Assembly (NCBI RefSeq): GCF_021026295.1
Contig: NZ_JAJNDA010000011.1
Span: 124,001-188,000, forward strand
Length of the DNA: 64,000 nt
DNA from: Actinomycetospora soli
Lineage (GTDB): Bacteria > Actinomycetota > Actinomycetes > Mycobacteriales > Pseudonocardiaceae
Direction: 5' to 3'
In this document: in pieces, positions 10,458-19,050 of the stretch
How positions within the stretch are numbered: position 1 is the first letter of the stretch
How the letters are laid out: every line of letters begins with the position of its first letter
Program-made: the position numbers and the translations under genes
Notes under the pieces: model-generated
The model's input: only the letters and a program-made list of their open reading frames with translations
Told to the model about the DNA's origin: nothing
Databases searched by the model: none

Positions 10458-11555
10458 ATGACATCGGTGGCCGACAACTCGGTCCGGGCCCTCGTCGAGG
10501 AGCACGCCGGGCTCGAGGCGCGCCTGGCCGACCCCGACGTGCACGCCGACCAGGCCCTCGCCCGTCGGCTCGGCCGCCGCTACGCCGAGCTCGCGCCGAT
10601 CGTCGCGACGGCGGGGGAGCTGGAGCGCGCCGAGGCCGACCTCGTCGACGCCCGCGAGCTCGCGGGCGAGGACCCGGCGTTCGCGGCCGAGGTGGAGAGC
10701 CTCGAGACGTCCGTCGCGGCGCTGCGCGACCGGCTCGCCGAGCTGCTCGTGCCGCGCGATCCCGCGGACGCGCAGGACGTCGTCGTCGAGGTGAAGTCCG
10801 GCGAGGGCGGGGAGGAGTCGGCCCTGTTCGCCGGCGACCTGCTGCGGATGTACTCCCGCTACGCCGAGCGTCGGGGCTGGAAGGTCGCGGTGCTCTCCGC
10901 CACCGAGTCCGACCTCGGCGGCTTCAAGGACGTCACGGCCACCGTCACCGCGCCGGGCAACGACCCCGACGGCGTCTGGGCGTGGTTCAAGTACGAGGGC
11001 GGCGTGCACCGCGTGCAGCGGGTACCGGTCACCGAGTCGCAGGGACGCATCCACACCTCCGCGGCCGGCGTGCTGGTCTACCCGGAGGCCGAGGAGGCCC
11101 CCGACGTCGAGATCGACGAGAAGGACCTGCGCATCGACGTGTTCCGCTCGTCGGGCAAGGGCGGCCAGGGCGTCAACACCACGGACTCCGCGGTGCGGAT
11201 CACCCACCTGCCCACCGGCGTCGTCGTGAGCTGCCAGAACGAGCGCTCCCAGCTGCAGAACAAGGCGCGTGCCATGGACGTGCTGCGCTCCCGGCTGCAG
11301 GCCATCGCGGACGAGCAGCAGGCGGAGGCGGCCTCGGCCGACCGGCGCAGCCAGGTCCGCACGGTCGACCGCTCGGAGCGCGTGCGCACCTACAACTTCC
11401 CCGAGAACCGGATCTCCGACCACCGCATCGGCTACAAGTCGCACGACCTCGACCGCGTGCTCGACGGCGAGCTCGGCGGGGTCCTCGACGCCCTGCGCGC
11501 CGCCGACCGGGCCGAACGCCTGGCCTCGGCGGCGAGCGAGGAGGCGCGGAGTTGA
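10458..11555 (+). CDS. prfA: peptide chain release factor 1
   Basis: Releases finished protein at UAA/UAG. 365 residues. Seen: the codon-reading tripeptide PVT in [15 protein letters not shown] (PxT type, so RF1 rather than RF2), the peptidyl-tRNA hydrolysis motif GGQ in [17 protein letters not shown] (about residue 235), and C-terminal [20 protein letters not shown]. The ATG at 10458 has GCAGGAGAA just upstream. It is coupled to prmC, whose product methylates the GGQ glutamine. Confidence 0.97.
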   Translation: MTSVADNSVRALVEEHAGLEARLADPDVHADQALARRLGRRYAELAPIVATAGELERAEADLVDARELAGEDPAFAAEVESLETSVAALRDRLAELLVPRDPADAQDVVVEVKSGEGGEESALFAGDLLRMYSRYAERRGWKVAVLSATESDLGGFKDVTATVTAPGNDPDGVWAWFKYEGGVHRVQRVPVTESQGRIHTSAAGVLVYPEAEEAPDVEIDEKDLRIDVFRSSGKGGQGVNTTDSAVRITHLPTGVVVSCQNERSQLQNKARAMDVLRSRLQAIADEQQAEAASADRRSQVRTVDRSERVRTYNFPENRISDHRIGYKSHDLDRVLDGELGGVLDALRAADRAERLASAASEEARS

Positions 11556-11560
11556 CCGCG

Positions 11561-12403
11561 ATGGGGACCACGCGGGTGACCCGCGTCCGTGTGGCGGCCG
11601 CGGCGGTGACGCTCGCCGAAGGCGGCGTGGACAGTCCGCGGGTCGACGCCGAGCTGCTCGCCGCGCACGTCCTCGGCATCCCCCGCACGCGGTTGGTCCT
11701 CGCCCCCGACCTCGACGACGAGGCCTCCCGCCGCCTGGACGAGCTGGTCGCGCGCCGCGCCGCCCGGGAACCGCTGCAGCACCTCGTCGGGTCGGCGGTC
11801 CTCGGCCCGGTGTCCGTGACCGTCGGTCCCGGCGTGTTCGTGCCGCGCCCGGAGACCGAGCTGCTGCTCACCGAGGGGGTGGCGGCCCTGCGCGGTGTCG
11901 CGGCACCCGTCGTCGTCGACCTCTGCACCGGCTCCGGCGCGCTGGCGCTGGCGCTCGCCGTGGCGCGCCCGGACGCCGCCGTGTGGGCGGTCGAGGCCGA
12001 CCCGGCGGCGCTCGGCTGGGCCGCCCGCAACCTCGAGGGGTCGGGGGTGCGCCTCGTCGAGGGCGACGTGGCGGCCGACGACACGCTCGCGGAGCTCGAC
12101 GGGACCGTCGACCTGCTCGTCGCGAACCCGCCGTACGTCCCGTCCGACACCCCGGTCTCGGACGAGGTGGGGCACGACCCCGCGCGTGCCGTGTTCGCCG
12201 GGGCCGACGGGCTCGACGTGATCCGCCCGCTGGCGCTCACCGCGGCGCGGCTGGTGCGCCCGGGCGGCCGGGTGGCCGTGGAGCACGACGAGTCGCACGC
12301 CCCGGAGGTGCTGGACCTGCTCGGCGCGGCCGGCTTCGTCGACGTCGCCACCCGCACGGACCTCGCCGGTCGGCCGCGGATCGCGGTGGGCACCCGCGCG
12401 TGA
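11561..12403 (+). CDS. prmC: release factor glutamine methyltransferase
   Basis: SAM-dependent N5-glutamine methylation of the GGQ motif of release factors. 280 residues. Seen: N-terminal helical domain with SPRVDAELLAAHVLG, SAM-binding VVDLCTGSGALALALA (about residue 117) and the catalytic NPPY in VANPPYVPSD (about residue 187). Start is uncertain: the ATG at 11561 is used here, but an in-frame TTG at 11552 overlaps the prfA stop (TTGA) and has GGAGG 7 nt upstream, so three extra residues are possible. Confidence 0.93.
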   Translation: MGTTRVTRVRVAAAAVTLAEGGVDSPRVDAELLAAHVLGIPRTRLVLAPDLDDEASRRLDELVARRAAREPLQHLVGSAVLGPVSVTVGPGVFVPRPETELLLTEGVAALRGVAAPVVVDLCTGSGALALALAVARPDAAVWAVEADPAALGWAARNLEGSGVRLVEGDVAADDTLAELDGTVDLLVANPPYVPSDTPVSDEVGHDPARAVFAGADGLDVIRPLALTAARLVRPGGRVAVEHDESHAPEVLDLLGAAGFVDVATRTDLAGRPRIAVGTRA

Positions 12404-12480
12404 GCGGTGGCACACCGCTGACACCCGACGTCAGCCGTGGCACACCGCTGACACCCGACGTCAGCCGTGGCACACCGCTG
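12404..12480 (+). repeat. 30-bp tandem repeat between prmC and tsaC
   Basis: Period 30 bp, about 2.6 copies; CACACCGCTG recurs at 12411, 12441 and 12471. The first unit holds the small palindrome AGCGGTG-GCA-CACCGCT. It begins at the prmC stop and ends about 30 nt before the tsaC promoter hexamer. Confidence 0.85.
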
Positions 12481-12506
12481 GCGTCCGGCACCGCACCGGT
12501 GATCGC

Positions 12507-12512
12507 TAGGGT
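12507..12512 (+). promoter_or_regulatory. -10 hexamer of the stand-alone tsaC
   Basis: TAGGGT followed by 6 nt and the GTG at 12519; leaderless arrangement. Confidence 0.5.
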
Positions 12513-12518
12513 CGCCCC

Positions 12519-13163
12519 GTGACCACGTTCGACTGCCGCATCCCCGACACGCGGGCGGCGGGCCTCGCGGCCGCGCAGTCGGCGGTCCGGGCGGGCCGGC
12601 TCGTCGTCGTCCCCACCGACACCTCCTACGGCATCGGGGCGGACGCGTTCGACCAGGACGCCGTGCGCGAGCTGCTCGCCGCCAAGCGGCGCGGGCCCGA
12701 GACGCCGGTGCCGGTGCTCGTCGGGAGCTGGTCGACGGTCGACGGGCTCGTGTCGGTGGTGCCGAGCGCCGCCCGCGATCTCATCGAGGCGTTCTGGCCC
12801 GGCGGGCTGAGCCTCGTGCTGCCGCACGCCCCGTCCCTGGCCTGGGACCTCGGGCGCACCCGCGGCACCGTCGTGCTGCGCATGCCGCTGCACCCGGTGG
12901 CCCTGGAGCTGCTGCGCGAGTGCGGGCCGATGGCGATCACCGGGGCCAACGCGGCCGGGGGAGCGGTGCCGCACACCTGCGCCGACGCGTACTCCCAGCT
13001 CGGGGACCTGGTCGAGGTCTACCTCGACGGCGGGCCGCTGACCGCCGACGCCGGCTCGACCATCGTCGACCTCACCGGCCCGGACCCGGTCGTCCGCCGG
13101 GAGGGCGCCGTGACCACCGCGCAGATCGCCGAGGTCCTGGGGCGTCAGCCCGTCGTCGCCTGA
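12519..13163 (+). CDS. tsaC: L-threonylcarbamoyladenylate synthase (Sua5/YrdC), stand-alone
   Basis: Makes L-threonylcarbamoyl-AMP from threonine, bicarbonate and ATP, the first step of tRNA t6A37 synthesis. 214 residues, essentially one YrdC domain. Seen: VVPTDTSYGIGADAF, the Lys/Arg nucleotide-binding stretch AAKRRGPETPVPVLV, FWPGGLSLVLP, and GSTIVDLT near the C-terminus. The usual TSAN motif reads ITGANAAGGAV. Its position after prmC matches the conserved sua5 locus. The GTG start follows a TAGGGT hexamer. Its 3' end overlaps the convergent GNAT gene by 19 nt. A second YrdC domain lies 2 kb downstream, fused to TsaB. Confidence 0.93.
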   Translation: MTTFDCRIPDTRAAGLAAAQSAVRAGRLVVVPTDTSYGIGADAFDQDAVRELLAAKRRGPETPVPVLVGSWSTVDGLVSVVPSAARDLIEAFWPGGLSLVLPHAPSLAWDLGRTRGTVVLRMPLHPVALELLRECGPMAITGANAAGGAVPHTCADAYSQLGDLVEVYLDGGPLTADAGSTIVDLTGPDPVVRREGAVTTAQIAEVLGRQPVVA

Positions 13164-13663
13164 CCCAGGTGCTCGCGCTGCAGGATCCCCATCCGCAGCG
13201 CGTCGTGGTAGCGCCCGTCGGCGAAGTACTCCTCGCGCAGCGTGCCCTCCTCGACGAACCCGGCGCGCCGGTAGATGTGGATCGCCCCGGCGTTCGCGAC
13301 GTCCACCACCAGGTAGACCTTGTGCAGGTTGAGCACGCGGAACGCGTAGTCGAGGGCCAGCCGCGTCGCCGCCGTCGCGTGCCCGTGGCCCTGGTGCTCG
13401 GGCGCGACGATGATCTGGAACTCAGTGGTGCGGTGCACCGCGTCGATCCCGATCAGCTCGACGATGCCCACGTCCTCGACGTCGTCGGTGACGACGAAGC
13501 GCCGCTCGGTGAGGTCGTGGACGTGCCGGTCGTAGATGTCGCGCAGTTCGACGAGCGCCTCGAACGGCTCGGAGAACCAGTAGGACATGGTCGTCGAGTC
13601 GTTGGTCAGCCGGTGCACGAGCGGCAGGTCGTCGCGTTCCAGGGCGCGCAGTCGGACGGTCAT
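13145..13663 (-). CDS. GNAT-family N-acetyltransferase (SpeG-like)
   Basis: 172 residues forming one GNAT domain: acetyl-CoA binding loop in IVAPEHQGHGHATAATRLAL (about 92-111) and C-terminal YRRAGFVEEGTLREEYFADG. The pattern is closest to spermidine N1-acetyltransferase-like and general small-molecule GNATs; the substrate cannot be told from sequence. AGGAG lies 6 nt before the ATG. It is divergent from tsaE (26 nt between starts) and convergent with tsaC. RimI, which normally accompanies tsaB, lacks this C-terminal pattern, so I do not call it RimI. Confidence 0.85.
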   Translation of the reverse strand: MTVRLRALERDDLPLVHRLTNDSTTMSYWFSEPFEALVELRDIYDRHVHDLTERRFVVTDDVEDVGIVELIGIDAVHRTTEFQIIVAPEHQGHGHATAATRLALDYAFRVLNLHKVYLVVDVANAGAIHIYRRAGFVEEGTLREEYFADGRYHDALRMGILQREHLGQATTG

Positions 13664-13673
13664 GTCGGGCTCC

Positions 13674-13679
13674 TATCAT
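13674..13679 (+). promoter_or_regulatory. -10 hexamer of the tsaE-tsaBC-tsaD cassette
   Basis: TATCAT followed by 9 nt and the ATG of tsaE. It gives the cassette its own promoter, separate from tsaC upstream. Confidence 0.5.
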
Positions 13680-13688
13680 GGAAGTGCG

Positions 13689-14150
13689 ATGAACGAGGTG
13701 ACCTTCTCCAGCGGCGGGCCGGACGACACGGCCGGCGTCGCGGCGGCCATCGCCCCCCACCTGCGCGCGGGCGACGCCCTGCTGCTGACCGGTGACCTGG
13801 CGGCCGGCAAGACGACCTTCACCCGCGCGCTGCTCGGCGCGCTCGGCTCCGACGCCGCGGTGACCAGCCCGACCTTCTCGCTGGCCAACTTCTACGACAC
13901 CCCCGGGCCGCGGGTGCTGCACGTCGACACCTACCGCCTCGACGACGTCGCCCAGTTCCGCGACCTCGGGCTCGACGAGTACCTCGACGAGGTCATCGCC
14001 GTGATCGAGTGGGCCGGCCTGGTCGAGTCGGAGTTCCCCGACCCGCTGCGCCTGACGTTCACGAAGACCGGCGACACCGGCCGCACGATCACCCTGACCG
14101 GTACCGGCCGGTGGGAGTCCGTGCTCGAGGCACTGGCGGTCCACGCATGA
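13689..14150 (+). CDS. tsaE: TsaE, ATPase of the tRNA threonylcarbamoyl transferase complex
   Basis: P-loop ATPase that drives turnover of the TsaB-TsaD complex. 153 residues. Seen: Walker A GDLAAGKTTFTRALL (about residue 37; family consensus is GDLGAGKTT), TSPTFSLANFYD, HVDTYRLDDVAQF and the C-terminal IEWAGLVE. The ATG is fixed by the family N-terminus and the -10 hexamer 9 nt upstream. The stop overlaps the next ATG (ATGA), coupling it to the tsaB-tsaC fusion. Several positions differ from the usual actinobacterial TsaE, such as Ala for Gly in the P-loop. Confidence 0.9.
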   Translation: MNEVTFSSGGPDDTAGVAAAIAPHLRAGDALLLTGDLAAGKTTFTRALLGALGSDAAVTSPTFSLANFYDTPGPRVLHVDTYRLDDVAQFRDLGLDEYLDEVIAVIEWAGLVESEFPDPLRLTFTKTGDTGRTITLTGTGRWESVLEALAVHA

Positions 14151-15493
14151 CGCTCACCCTCGCCGTCGAGACCTCCTCGCGCACCTACGGCGTCGCCCTG
14201 CTCGACGACGACGCGGTCCTCGCGCAGGCCGAGGCCGACCGCTCGGACCCCGGCTTCGTCGACGTCGGCGTGCTCGCGAGCTCCGTCATCGCCGACGGCG
14301 GGCGCACCGTCGCCGACCTCGACCGCCTCGCCGTCGACGTCGGGCCCGGCAACCTCGCCTCGGTCCGCGCCGGGATCGCCTACGTCAACGCGGTCGCGTT
14401 CGCCCGGGGGATCCCGGTGGTCGGACTGGACGCGCTCGCGCTGCTCGCGGGGCCGGGCGACGGGGAGGGGGCCCGCCCGACCCTGGCCCTGCGCCTGGCC
14501 GGGGGCACGTCCGTCTACGCGGCCCTGACCCGCGCCGACGGCACCGTCGCCACGCGCCACGGCGACCTCGGGGTCGTCGTCAAGGACCTCGTCCCGACGC
14601 CGGATGCGGTCACCTCCGCCGGGACGGACGGGCCGTCGGTCCCGGAGGAGGGTGGCGAGCGGCCCGTTCGGCCCGACCAGGCCACCCCGCTCCGCGTCGC
14701 CGGGGCGAGACGGCCCCAGGCTCTCGCGCTGCTCGCCGAGCTCGGGGTCGACGCGGTCGACGCGGGGACCGACGCCCCGCGGATCGGCGACCTCGTCGAC
14801 GCCCTGCGCCGCGGCGACCACGAGCCGGCGGTGGTCAGCGCCGCGCCGCTCACCGAGTCGAGCGTCCGGTTCCGCGGTGACGCGTGGGCGGCCGCCCGGG
14901 AGGCGCTGCTCGCCGGCGGGGTCGCCCTGCTGCCGACCGACACCGTCTACGGGCTCGCCGTCCACCCCCGCCGTCGGGACGCGATCGACGCCCTGTTCGC
15001 GCTGAAGGCGCGGCCGCGCACCCGCGAGCTGCCGATCATGGTGGCCACCCCGGACGAGCTGCCGAGCCTCGGCGTGCAGGTGCCGGACACCGCGCGCCGG
15101 CTGCTCGGCGCGTTCTCCCCGGGGCCGATCACCGTCGCGCTCGGGATCGACGACACCGCCCCGGCGTGGCTGGCAGGCCGCGACGAGGTCGGCGTCCGCG
15201 TGCCGTCCGACCCCGACCTGCGCGCCCTGCTCTCCGACGTGGGCGCCCTGCTCGTGACCAGCGCGAACGCACACGGCGAGCCCACCGCCCAGGCGACCGG
15301 GCCGATCCTCGCGCAGCTCGCCGGGCGGCCGGACGCGGTCGTCGACGGGGGCACCCGCTCGGGCGTGCCGTCGACGGTCGTGAACTGCCACCTGGACACG
15401 CCGCGCATCGAGCGCGAGGGCGCGATCCCGGTGGCCGAGATCGAGAGGGTGCTCGGGGCGAGCGCAGCGACGGGGGGGAAGACCGATGGCTGA
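14147..15493 (+). CDS. TsaB-TsaC (YeaZ-YrdC) fusion protein
   Basis: 448 residues with two recognisable parts. Residues 1 to about 215 form a TsaB/YeaZ-type ASKHA domain: LAVETSSRTYGVALL, GPGNLASVRAGIAYVNAVA (usual GPGSFTGLRxG, here degenerate) and GIPVVGLDALALLA. Residues about 245-445 form a complete YrdC/Sua5 domain: ALLPTDTVYGLAVHP, ALKARPRTRELPIMV, FSPGPITVAL, VGVRVPSDP, LLVTSANAHGEP and VPSTVVN. It could supply both threonylcarbamoyl-AMP and the TsaD partner from one chain. In actinobacteria tsaB is normally followed by or fused to rimI, which is absent here. The ATG overlaps the tsaE stop; the tsaD start lies 8 nt inside the 3' end. Confidence 0.88.
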   Translation: MTLTLAVETSSRTYGVALLDDDAVLAQAEADRSDPGFVDVGVLASSVIADGGRTVADLDRLAVDVGPGNLASVRAGIAYVNAVAFARGIPVVGLDALALLAGPGDGEGARPTLALRLAGGTSVYAALTRADGTVATRHGDLGVVVKDLVPTPDAVTSAGTDGPSVPEEGGERPVRPDQATPLRVAGARRPQALALLAELGVDAVDAGTDAPRIGDLVDALRRGDHEPAVVSAAPLTESSVRFRGDAWAAAREALLAGGVALLPTDTVYGLAVHPRRRDAIDALFALKARPRTRELPIMVATPDELPSLGVQVPDTARRLLGAFSPGPITVALGIDDTAPAWLAGRDEVGVRVPSDPDLRALLSDVGALLVTSANAHGEPTAQATGPILAQLAGRPDAVVDGGTRSGVPSTVVNCHLDTPRIEREGAIPVAEIERVLGASAATGGKTDG

Positions 15494-16478
15494 CCTGATG
15501 CTCGGCATCGAGACCTCGTGCGACGACACCGGTGTCGCGATCGTCCGGCCGGACGGCACCGTCGTCGCGTCCGCCGTCGCGAGCCAGGTCGAGCTGCACG
15601 ACCGCTACGGCGGCGTCTACCCGGAGATGGCGAGCCGCGCGCACGTCGACGCGATCCTCCCGACGGTGCGCAAGGTGCTCGACGACGCCGGGCTCACCCC
15701 GGCCGACCTCACGGCCATCGGCGTGACGCGCGGCCCGGGCCTGATCGGCAGCCTCGTCGTCGGGACGAACTCCGCGGTCGGGCTGGGCGACGGGTGGGGG
15801 CTGCCGGTGTACGGCGTGAACCACCTGCGCGGGCACCTGCGCTCCGCCGACCTGGACGAGCGGCGGGTGACCTACCCGGCGATGGTGCTGCTCGTCTCCG
15901 GCGGTCACACGCTGCTCGCGCACGTGCAGGAGAACGGCGACGTGGCCCTCGTCGGGTCGACCCGCGACGACTCGGTGGGGGAGGCCTACGACAAGGTCGC
16001 CCGCATGCTCGGCCTCGGCTACCCCGGCGGGCCCGCGATCGACCGGCTCGCGACGACCGGCACCCCCGACGTCGACCTCCCCCGCCCCGCGAAGGACCTC
16101 GCCCTGGACTTCTCCTTCTCCGGGCTGAAGTCCGCGGTGTCGCGGTTCCTCGCGGCGAACCCGGACCACCCGCCCGAGAACATGGCGGCGAGCTTCGTCG
16201 AGGCGTGCCTCGACGTGCTGCTCTCGAAGTGCCGCAAGGCCCTGGGGCAGCACCCGAGCCGCTGCCTCGTCGTCGTGGGCGGCGTCGCGGCGAGCCCGCA
16301 GCTGCGCGAGCGGGCCGCGGCGCTCTGCACGGAGACCGGCGTCGAGCTGTGCCTGCCGCCGCTGCGCTGGTCCACCGACAACGGCGCCATGATCGGCCTC
16401 GCGGCCTGGGACTACCGGGCGCGCGGGCGGGACGAGCGCCCGCGGCCGGACACGTCACTGACGATCGCCGACTGGTGA
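15486..16478 (+). CDS. tsaD: TsaD, tRNA N6-adenosine threonylcarbamoyltransferase
   Basis: Catalytic Kae1/Qri7-family subunit that transfers threonylcarbamoyl to A37 of ANN-decoding tRNAs. 330 residues. Seen: LGIETSCDDTGVAIV, metal-binding histidines in VNHLRGHL (about residue 116), VSGGHTLL, DDSVGEAYDKVARMLGLGYP, FSFSGLKSAV, VVGGVAASPQLR and STDNGAMIGLA. All core motifs are present although several are variants of the usual TsaD text. The ATG has a G-rich Shine-Dalgarno (GGGGGGAAG) and overlaps the fusion gene by 8 nt. It is the last gene of the cassette; glyA follows after 99 nt with its own ribosome site. Confidence 0.92.
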   Translation: MADLMLGIETSCDDTGVAIVRPDGTVVASAVASQVELHDRYGGVYPEMASRAHVDAILPTVRKVLDDAGLTPADLTAIGVTRGPGLIGSLVVGTNSAVGLGDGWGLPVYGVNHLRGHLRSADLDERRVTYPAMVLLVSGGHTLLAHVQENGDVALVGSTRDDSVGEAYDKVARMLGLGYPGGPAIDRLATTGTPDVDLPRPAKDLALDFSFSGLKSAVSRFLAANPDHPPENMAASFVEACLDVLLSKCRKALGQHPSRCLVVVGGVAASPQLRERAAALCTETGVELCLPPLRWSTDNGAMIGLAAWDYRARGRDERPRPDTSLTIADW

Positions 16479-16577
16479 CTCACCGGTGACAGGGCGCACA
16501 AAGCACCCGGCCCGACGGTGGACCGGCGGGTAACGTCGATCCACGCCGAATCCCGAACCAGAGTGAGGTACTGCACC

Positions 16578-17864
16578 GTGGCGAGCACCGACCACTTCTG
16601 GGGCCCGGACTTCCAGGCCCTGTCCGCCGTCGACCCCGAGATCGCGCAGGTTCTCGACGACGAGCTCGGTCGGCTCCGCGGCGGACTCCAGCTCATCGCG
16701 AGCGAGAACCTGACCAGCCCCGCCGTCCTCGCGGCGCTCGGCTCGACGCTGTCGAACAAGTACGCCGAGGGCTACCCCGGCCGCCGCTACTACGGCGGCT
16801 GCGAGGTCGTCGACCGCGCCGAGGAGATCGGCATCGAGCGGGCCAAGGCCCTGTTCGGCGCCGAGCACGCGAACCTGCAGCCGCACTCCGGCGCGAACGC
16901 CAACCTCGCGGTCTACGCGGCGTTCTGCCAGCCGGGCGACAAGGTGCTCGCGATGTCGCTGCCCCACGGCGGCCACCTCACGCACGGCGCGAAGGTGAGC
17001 TTCTCGGGCAAGTGGTTCGAGCCGGTGCCCTACACCGTGCGCGAGGACGACCACCTCATCGACTACGACCAGGTGCGCGACCTCGCCCTGGAGCACCGCC
17101 CGAAGATGATCGTCGCGGGCGCCACCGCGTACCCGCGCCTCATCGACTTCGCGCGCTTCCGCGAGATCGCCGACGAGGTCGGCGCGATCCTCTGGGTCGA
17201 CGCCGCGCACTTCATCGGCCTCGTCGCCGGCCAGGCGATCCCCAGCCCGGTGCCCTACGCCGACGTCGTCACCTTCACCACGCACAAGGTCCTGCGCGGC
17301 CCGCGCGGCGGCATGCTCGTCTCGAAGGCCGAGCACGCGAAGGCGCTCGACAAGGCCGTCTTCCCGTTCCTGCAGGGCGGGCCGCTGATGCACGCGGTCG
17401 CCGGCAAGGCCGTGGCGCTCGCCGAGGCCGCCACGCCGGAGTACCAGCAGTACGCGCGCACCGTCATCGAGAACGCGCAGGCGCTCACCTCGGGCCTGGT
17501 GGAGCACGGCATGCGCGCCATCTCCGGCGGCACCGACACCCACCTGTCGCTGCTCGACCTGTCGCCGCTCGGGGTCACGGGCAAGGAGGCCGAGGCCCGC
17601 AGCGGCCTGGCCGCCATCACGCTCAACAAGAACGCGATCCCGTACGACACGCAGCCCCCGATGGTCGCGTCGGGCATCCGCGTCGGCTCCCCGTCGATCA
17701 CCACGCAGGGGATGACGCCGGCCGAGATGCCCGAGGTCGCCCGCCTCATCGCCACCGCGGTGGCCGCGGACGAGACCACCGAGGACGGCAAGCGCACCCT
17801 CGCCGACACGCGCGACGCGGTGTCGGCGCTGGTGGGGCGCTTCCCGGCGTACCCGCGGGGCTGA
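16578..17864 (+). CDS. glyA: serine hydroxymethyltransferase
   Basis: PLP enzyme interconverting serine and glycine with one-carbon transfer to tetrahydrofolate. 428 residues. Seen: [37 protein letters not shown] lysine in [14 protein letters not shown] (about residue 235), [10 protein letters not shown] and [12 protein letters not shown]. The GTG at 16578 has GAGG 11 nt upstream and gives the family N-terminus. A TAACGT at 16531-16536 may be its -10. It lies between the tsa cassette and wecA. Confidence 0.95.
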   Translation: MASTDHFWGPDFQALSAVDPEIAQVLDDELGRLRGGLQLIASENLTSPAVLAALGSTLSNKYAEGYPGRRYYGGCEVVDRAEEIGIERAKALFGAEHANLQPHSGANANLAVYAAFCQPGDKVLAMSLPHGGHLTHGAKVSFSGKWFEPVPYTVREDDHLIDYDQVRDLALEHRPKMIVAGATAYPRLIDFARFREIADEVGAILWVDAAHFIGLVAGQAIPSPVPYADVVTFTTHKVLRGPRGGMLVSKAEHAKALDKAVFPFLQGGPLMHAVAGKAVALAEAATPEYQQYARTVIENAQALTSGLVEHGMRAISGGTDTHLSLLDLSPLGVTGKEAEARSGLAAITLNKNAIPYDTQPPMVASGIRVGSPSITTQGMTPAEMPEVARLIATAVAADETTEDGKRTLADTRDAVSALVGRFPAYPRG

Positions 17865-17866
17865 CC

Positions 17867-17872
17867 TAGTCT
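17867..17872 (+). promoter_or_regulatory. -10 hexamer of wecA
   Basis: TAGTCT, 7 nt before the GTG at 17880 and immediately after the glyA stop; leaderless arrangement. Confidence 0.55.
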
Positions 17873-17879
17873 GGCGGGC

Positions 17880-19034
17880 GTGGACCCGTCGCCACCGTTC
17901 GCCCCGCAGGGCCTGCCGATCCGGGAGTACCTCCTGGTGGCGCTCTGCGCGGCGGTGGTGACGTTCCTGGTCACCGGTGTCGTCCGGCGGCTCGCGATCC
18001 GTGGCGGGGCCATCGCGGTCCCGCGCGGTCGCGACGTCCACACCGTGCCCGTCCCGCGCCTCGGCGGGGTCGCCATGTACATCGGCGTCCTCGCCGGGGT
18101 GTTCGTGGCCTCGCAGCTGCCGGTCCTGCGGCGCGCGTTCGACTACTCCTCGGAGACCCGCGCGGTCATCGTTGCCGGGGGCCTGATCTGCCTCGTCGGC
18201 GCGCTCGACGACCGGTTCGGCGTCGACGCGCTCACCAAGCTCGCCGGGCAGGCGACGTCGGCGGGCGTGATGGTGCTGCTCGGCGTGCAGTGGTTGATCC
18301 TGCCCGTTCCCGACGGCGGGTCGGGCACGCTGCTGATCCTCGGTCCGGACCAGGGGGTCGTCCTCACGGTCTTCCTCACCGTGGTGCTGGTCAACGCGAT
18401 CAACTTCGTCGACGGCCTGGACGGTCTGGCCGCGGGCATCGGGCTGATCGCGGCCCTGGCGGTGCTGGCCTACTCGCTCGGCCTGCTCGACCAGCGCGAC
18501 GGCGACGTCACCGCCTACCCGCCCGCGCTGATCGCCGCGGTGCTCGCCGGGGCGTGTGCGGGCTTCCTGCCGCACAACTTCCAGCCGGCGCGCATCTTCA
18601 TGGGCGACTCCGGCTCGATGCTGATCGGCCTGATGCTCGCCGCCGCGACGACCACGGCATCCGGCCGGATCACCTACTCCGACTCCGCCCCGCGCAACGC
18701 GGTCGCGCTGCTCGCGCCGATCGTCGTCGTCGCGGCCGTGGTCCTGGTGCCGCTGGTCGACCTGCTGCTCGCGGTGGTGCGCCGCACCCGCGCCGGACGC
18801 AGCCCGTTCGCGCCGGACAAGATGCACCTGCACCACCGCCTGCTCGAGATCGGGCACTCGCAGCGTCGGGCGGTGCTGCTGATCTACCTGTGGGCCGGGG
18901 TGTTCGCCTTCGGCGCCGTCGCCCTCGCCCTCATCACCGACGTCTTCCTCGTGGTCTGGCTGGTCGCCCTCGGGCTGCTGGTGGCCGTGCTCGCCTCGGC
19001 GGTGCCGCGCCTGCGCCGGACCGCCCGACCCTGA
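17880..19034 (+). CDS. wecA: WecA/TagO-type undecaprenyl/decaprenyl-phosphate GlcNAc-1-phosphate transferase
   Basis: Polytopic membrane enzyme that starts lipid-linked glycan synthesis; in mycobacteria WecA begins arabinogalactan linkage-unit synthesis. 384 residues with about 10-11 hydrophobic segments. Catalytic motifs seen: the Asp pair [10 protein letters not shown] (about residue 103), [15 protein letters not shown], the [11 protein letters not shown] loop and the histidine loop [14 protein letters not shown] (about residue 320). The GTG start is set by the hexamer upstream. It leads into the ATP synthase genes, the same order as Rv1302-Rv1303-atp in M. tuberculosis. Confidence 0.93.
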   Translation: MDPSPPFAPQGLPIREYLLVALCAAVVTFLVTGVVRRLAIRGGAIAVPRGRDVHTVPVPRLGGVAMYIGVLAGVFVASQLPVLRRAFDYSSETRAVIVAGGLICLVGALDDRFGVDALTKLAGQATSAGVMVLLGVQWLILPVPDGGSGTLLILGPDQGVVLTVFLTVVLVNAINFVDGLDGLAAGIGLIAALAVLAYSLGLLDQRDGDVTAYPPALIAAVLAGACAGFLPHNFQPARIFMGDSGSMLIGLMLAAATTTASGRITYSDSAPRNAVALLAPIVVVAAVVLVPLVDLLLAVVRRTRAGRSPFAPDKMHLHHRLLEIGHSQRRAVLLIYLWAGVFAFGAVALALITDVFLVVWLVALGLLVAVLASAVPRLRRTARP

Positions 19035-19050
19035 ACCCCGGAGTCCCGAC

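Noticed and set aside
13145-13663. RimI, the ribosomal protein alanine acetyltransferase expected near tsaB
   Set aside because: The GNAT pattern is SpeG-like and the gene is divergent from the tsa cassette.
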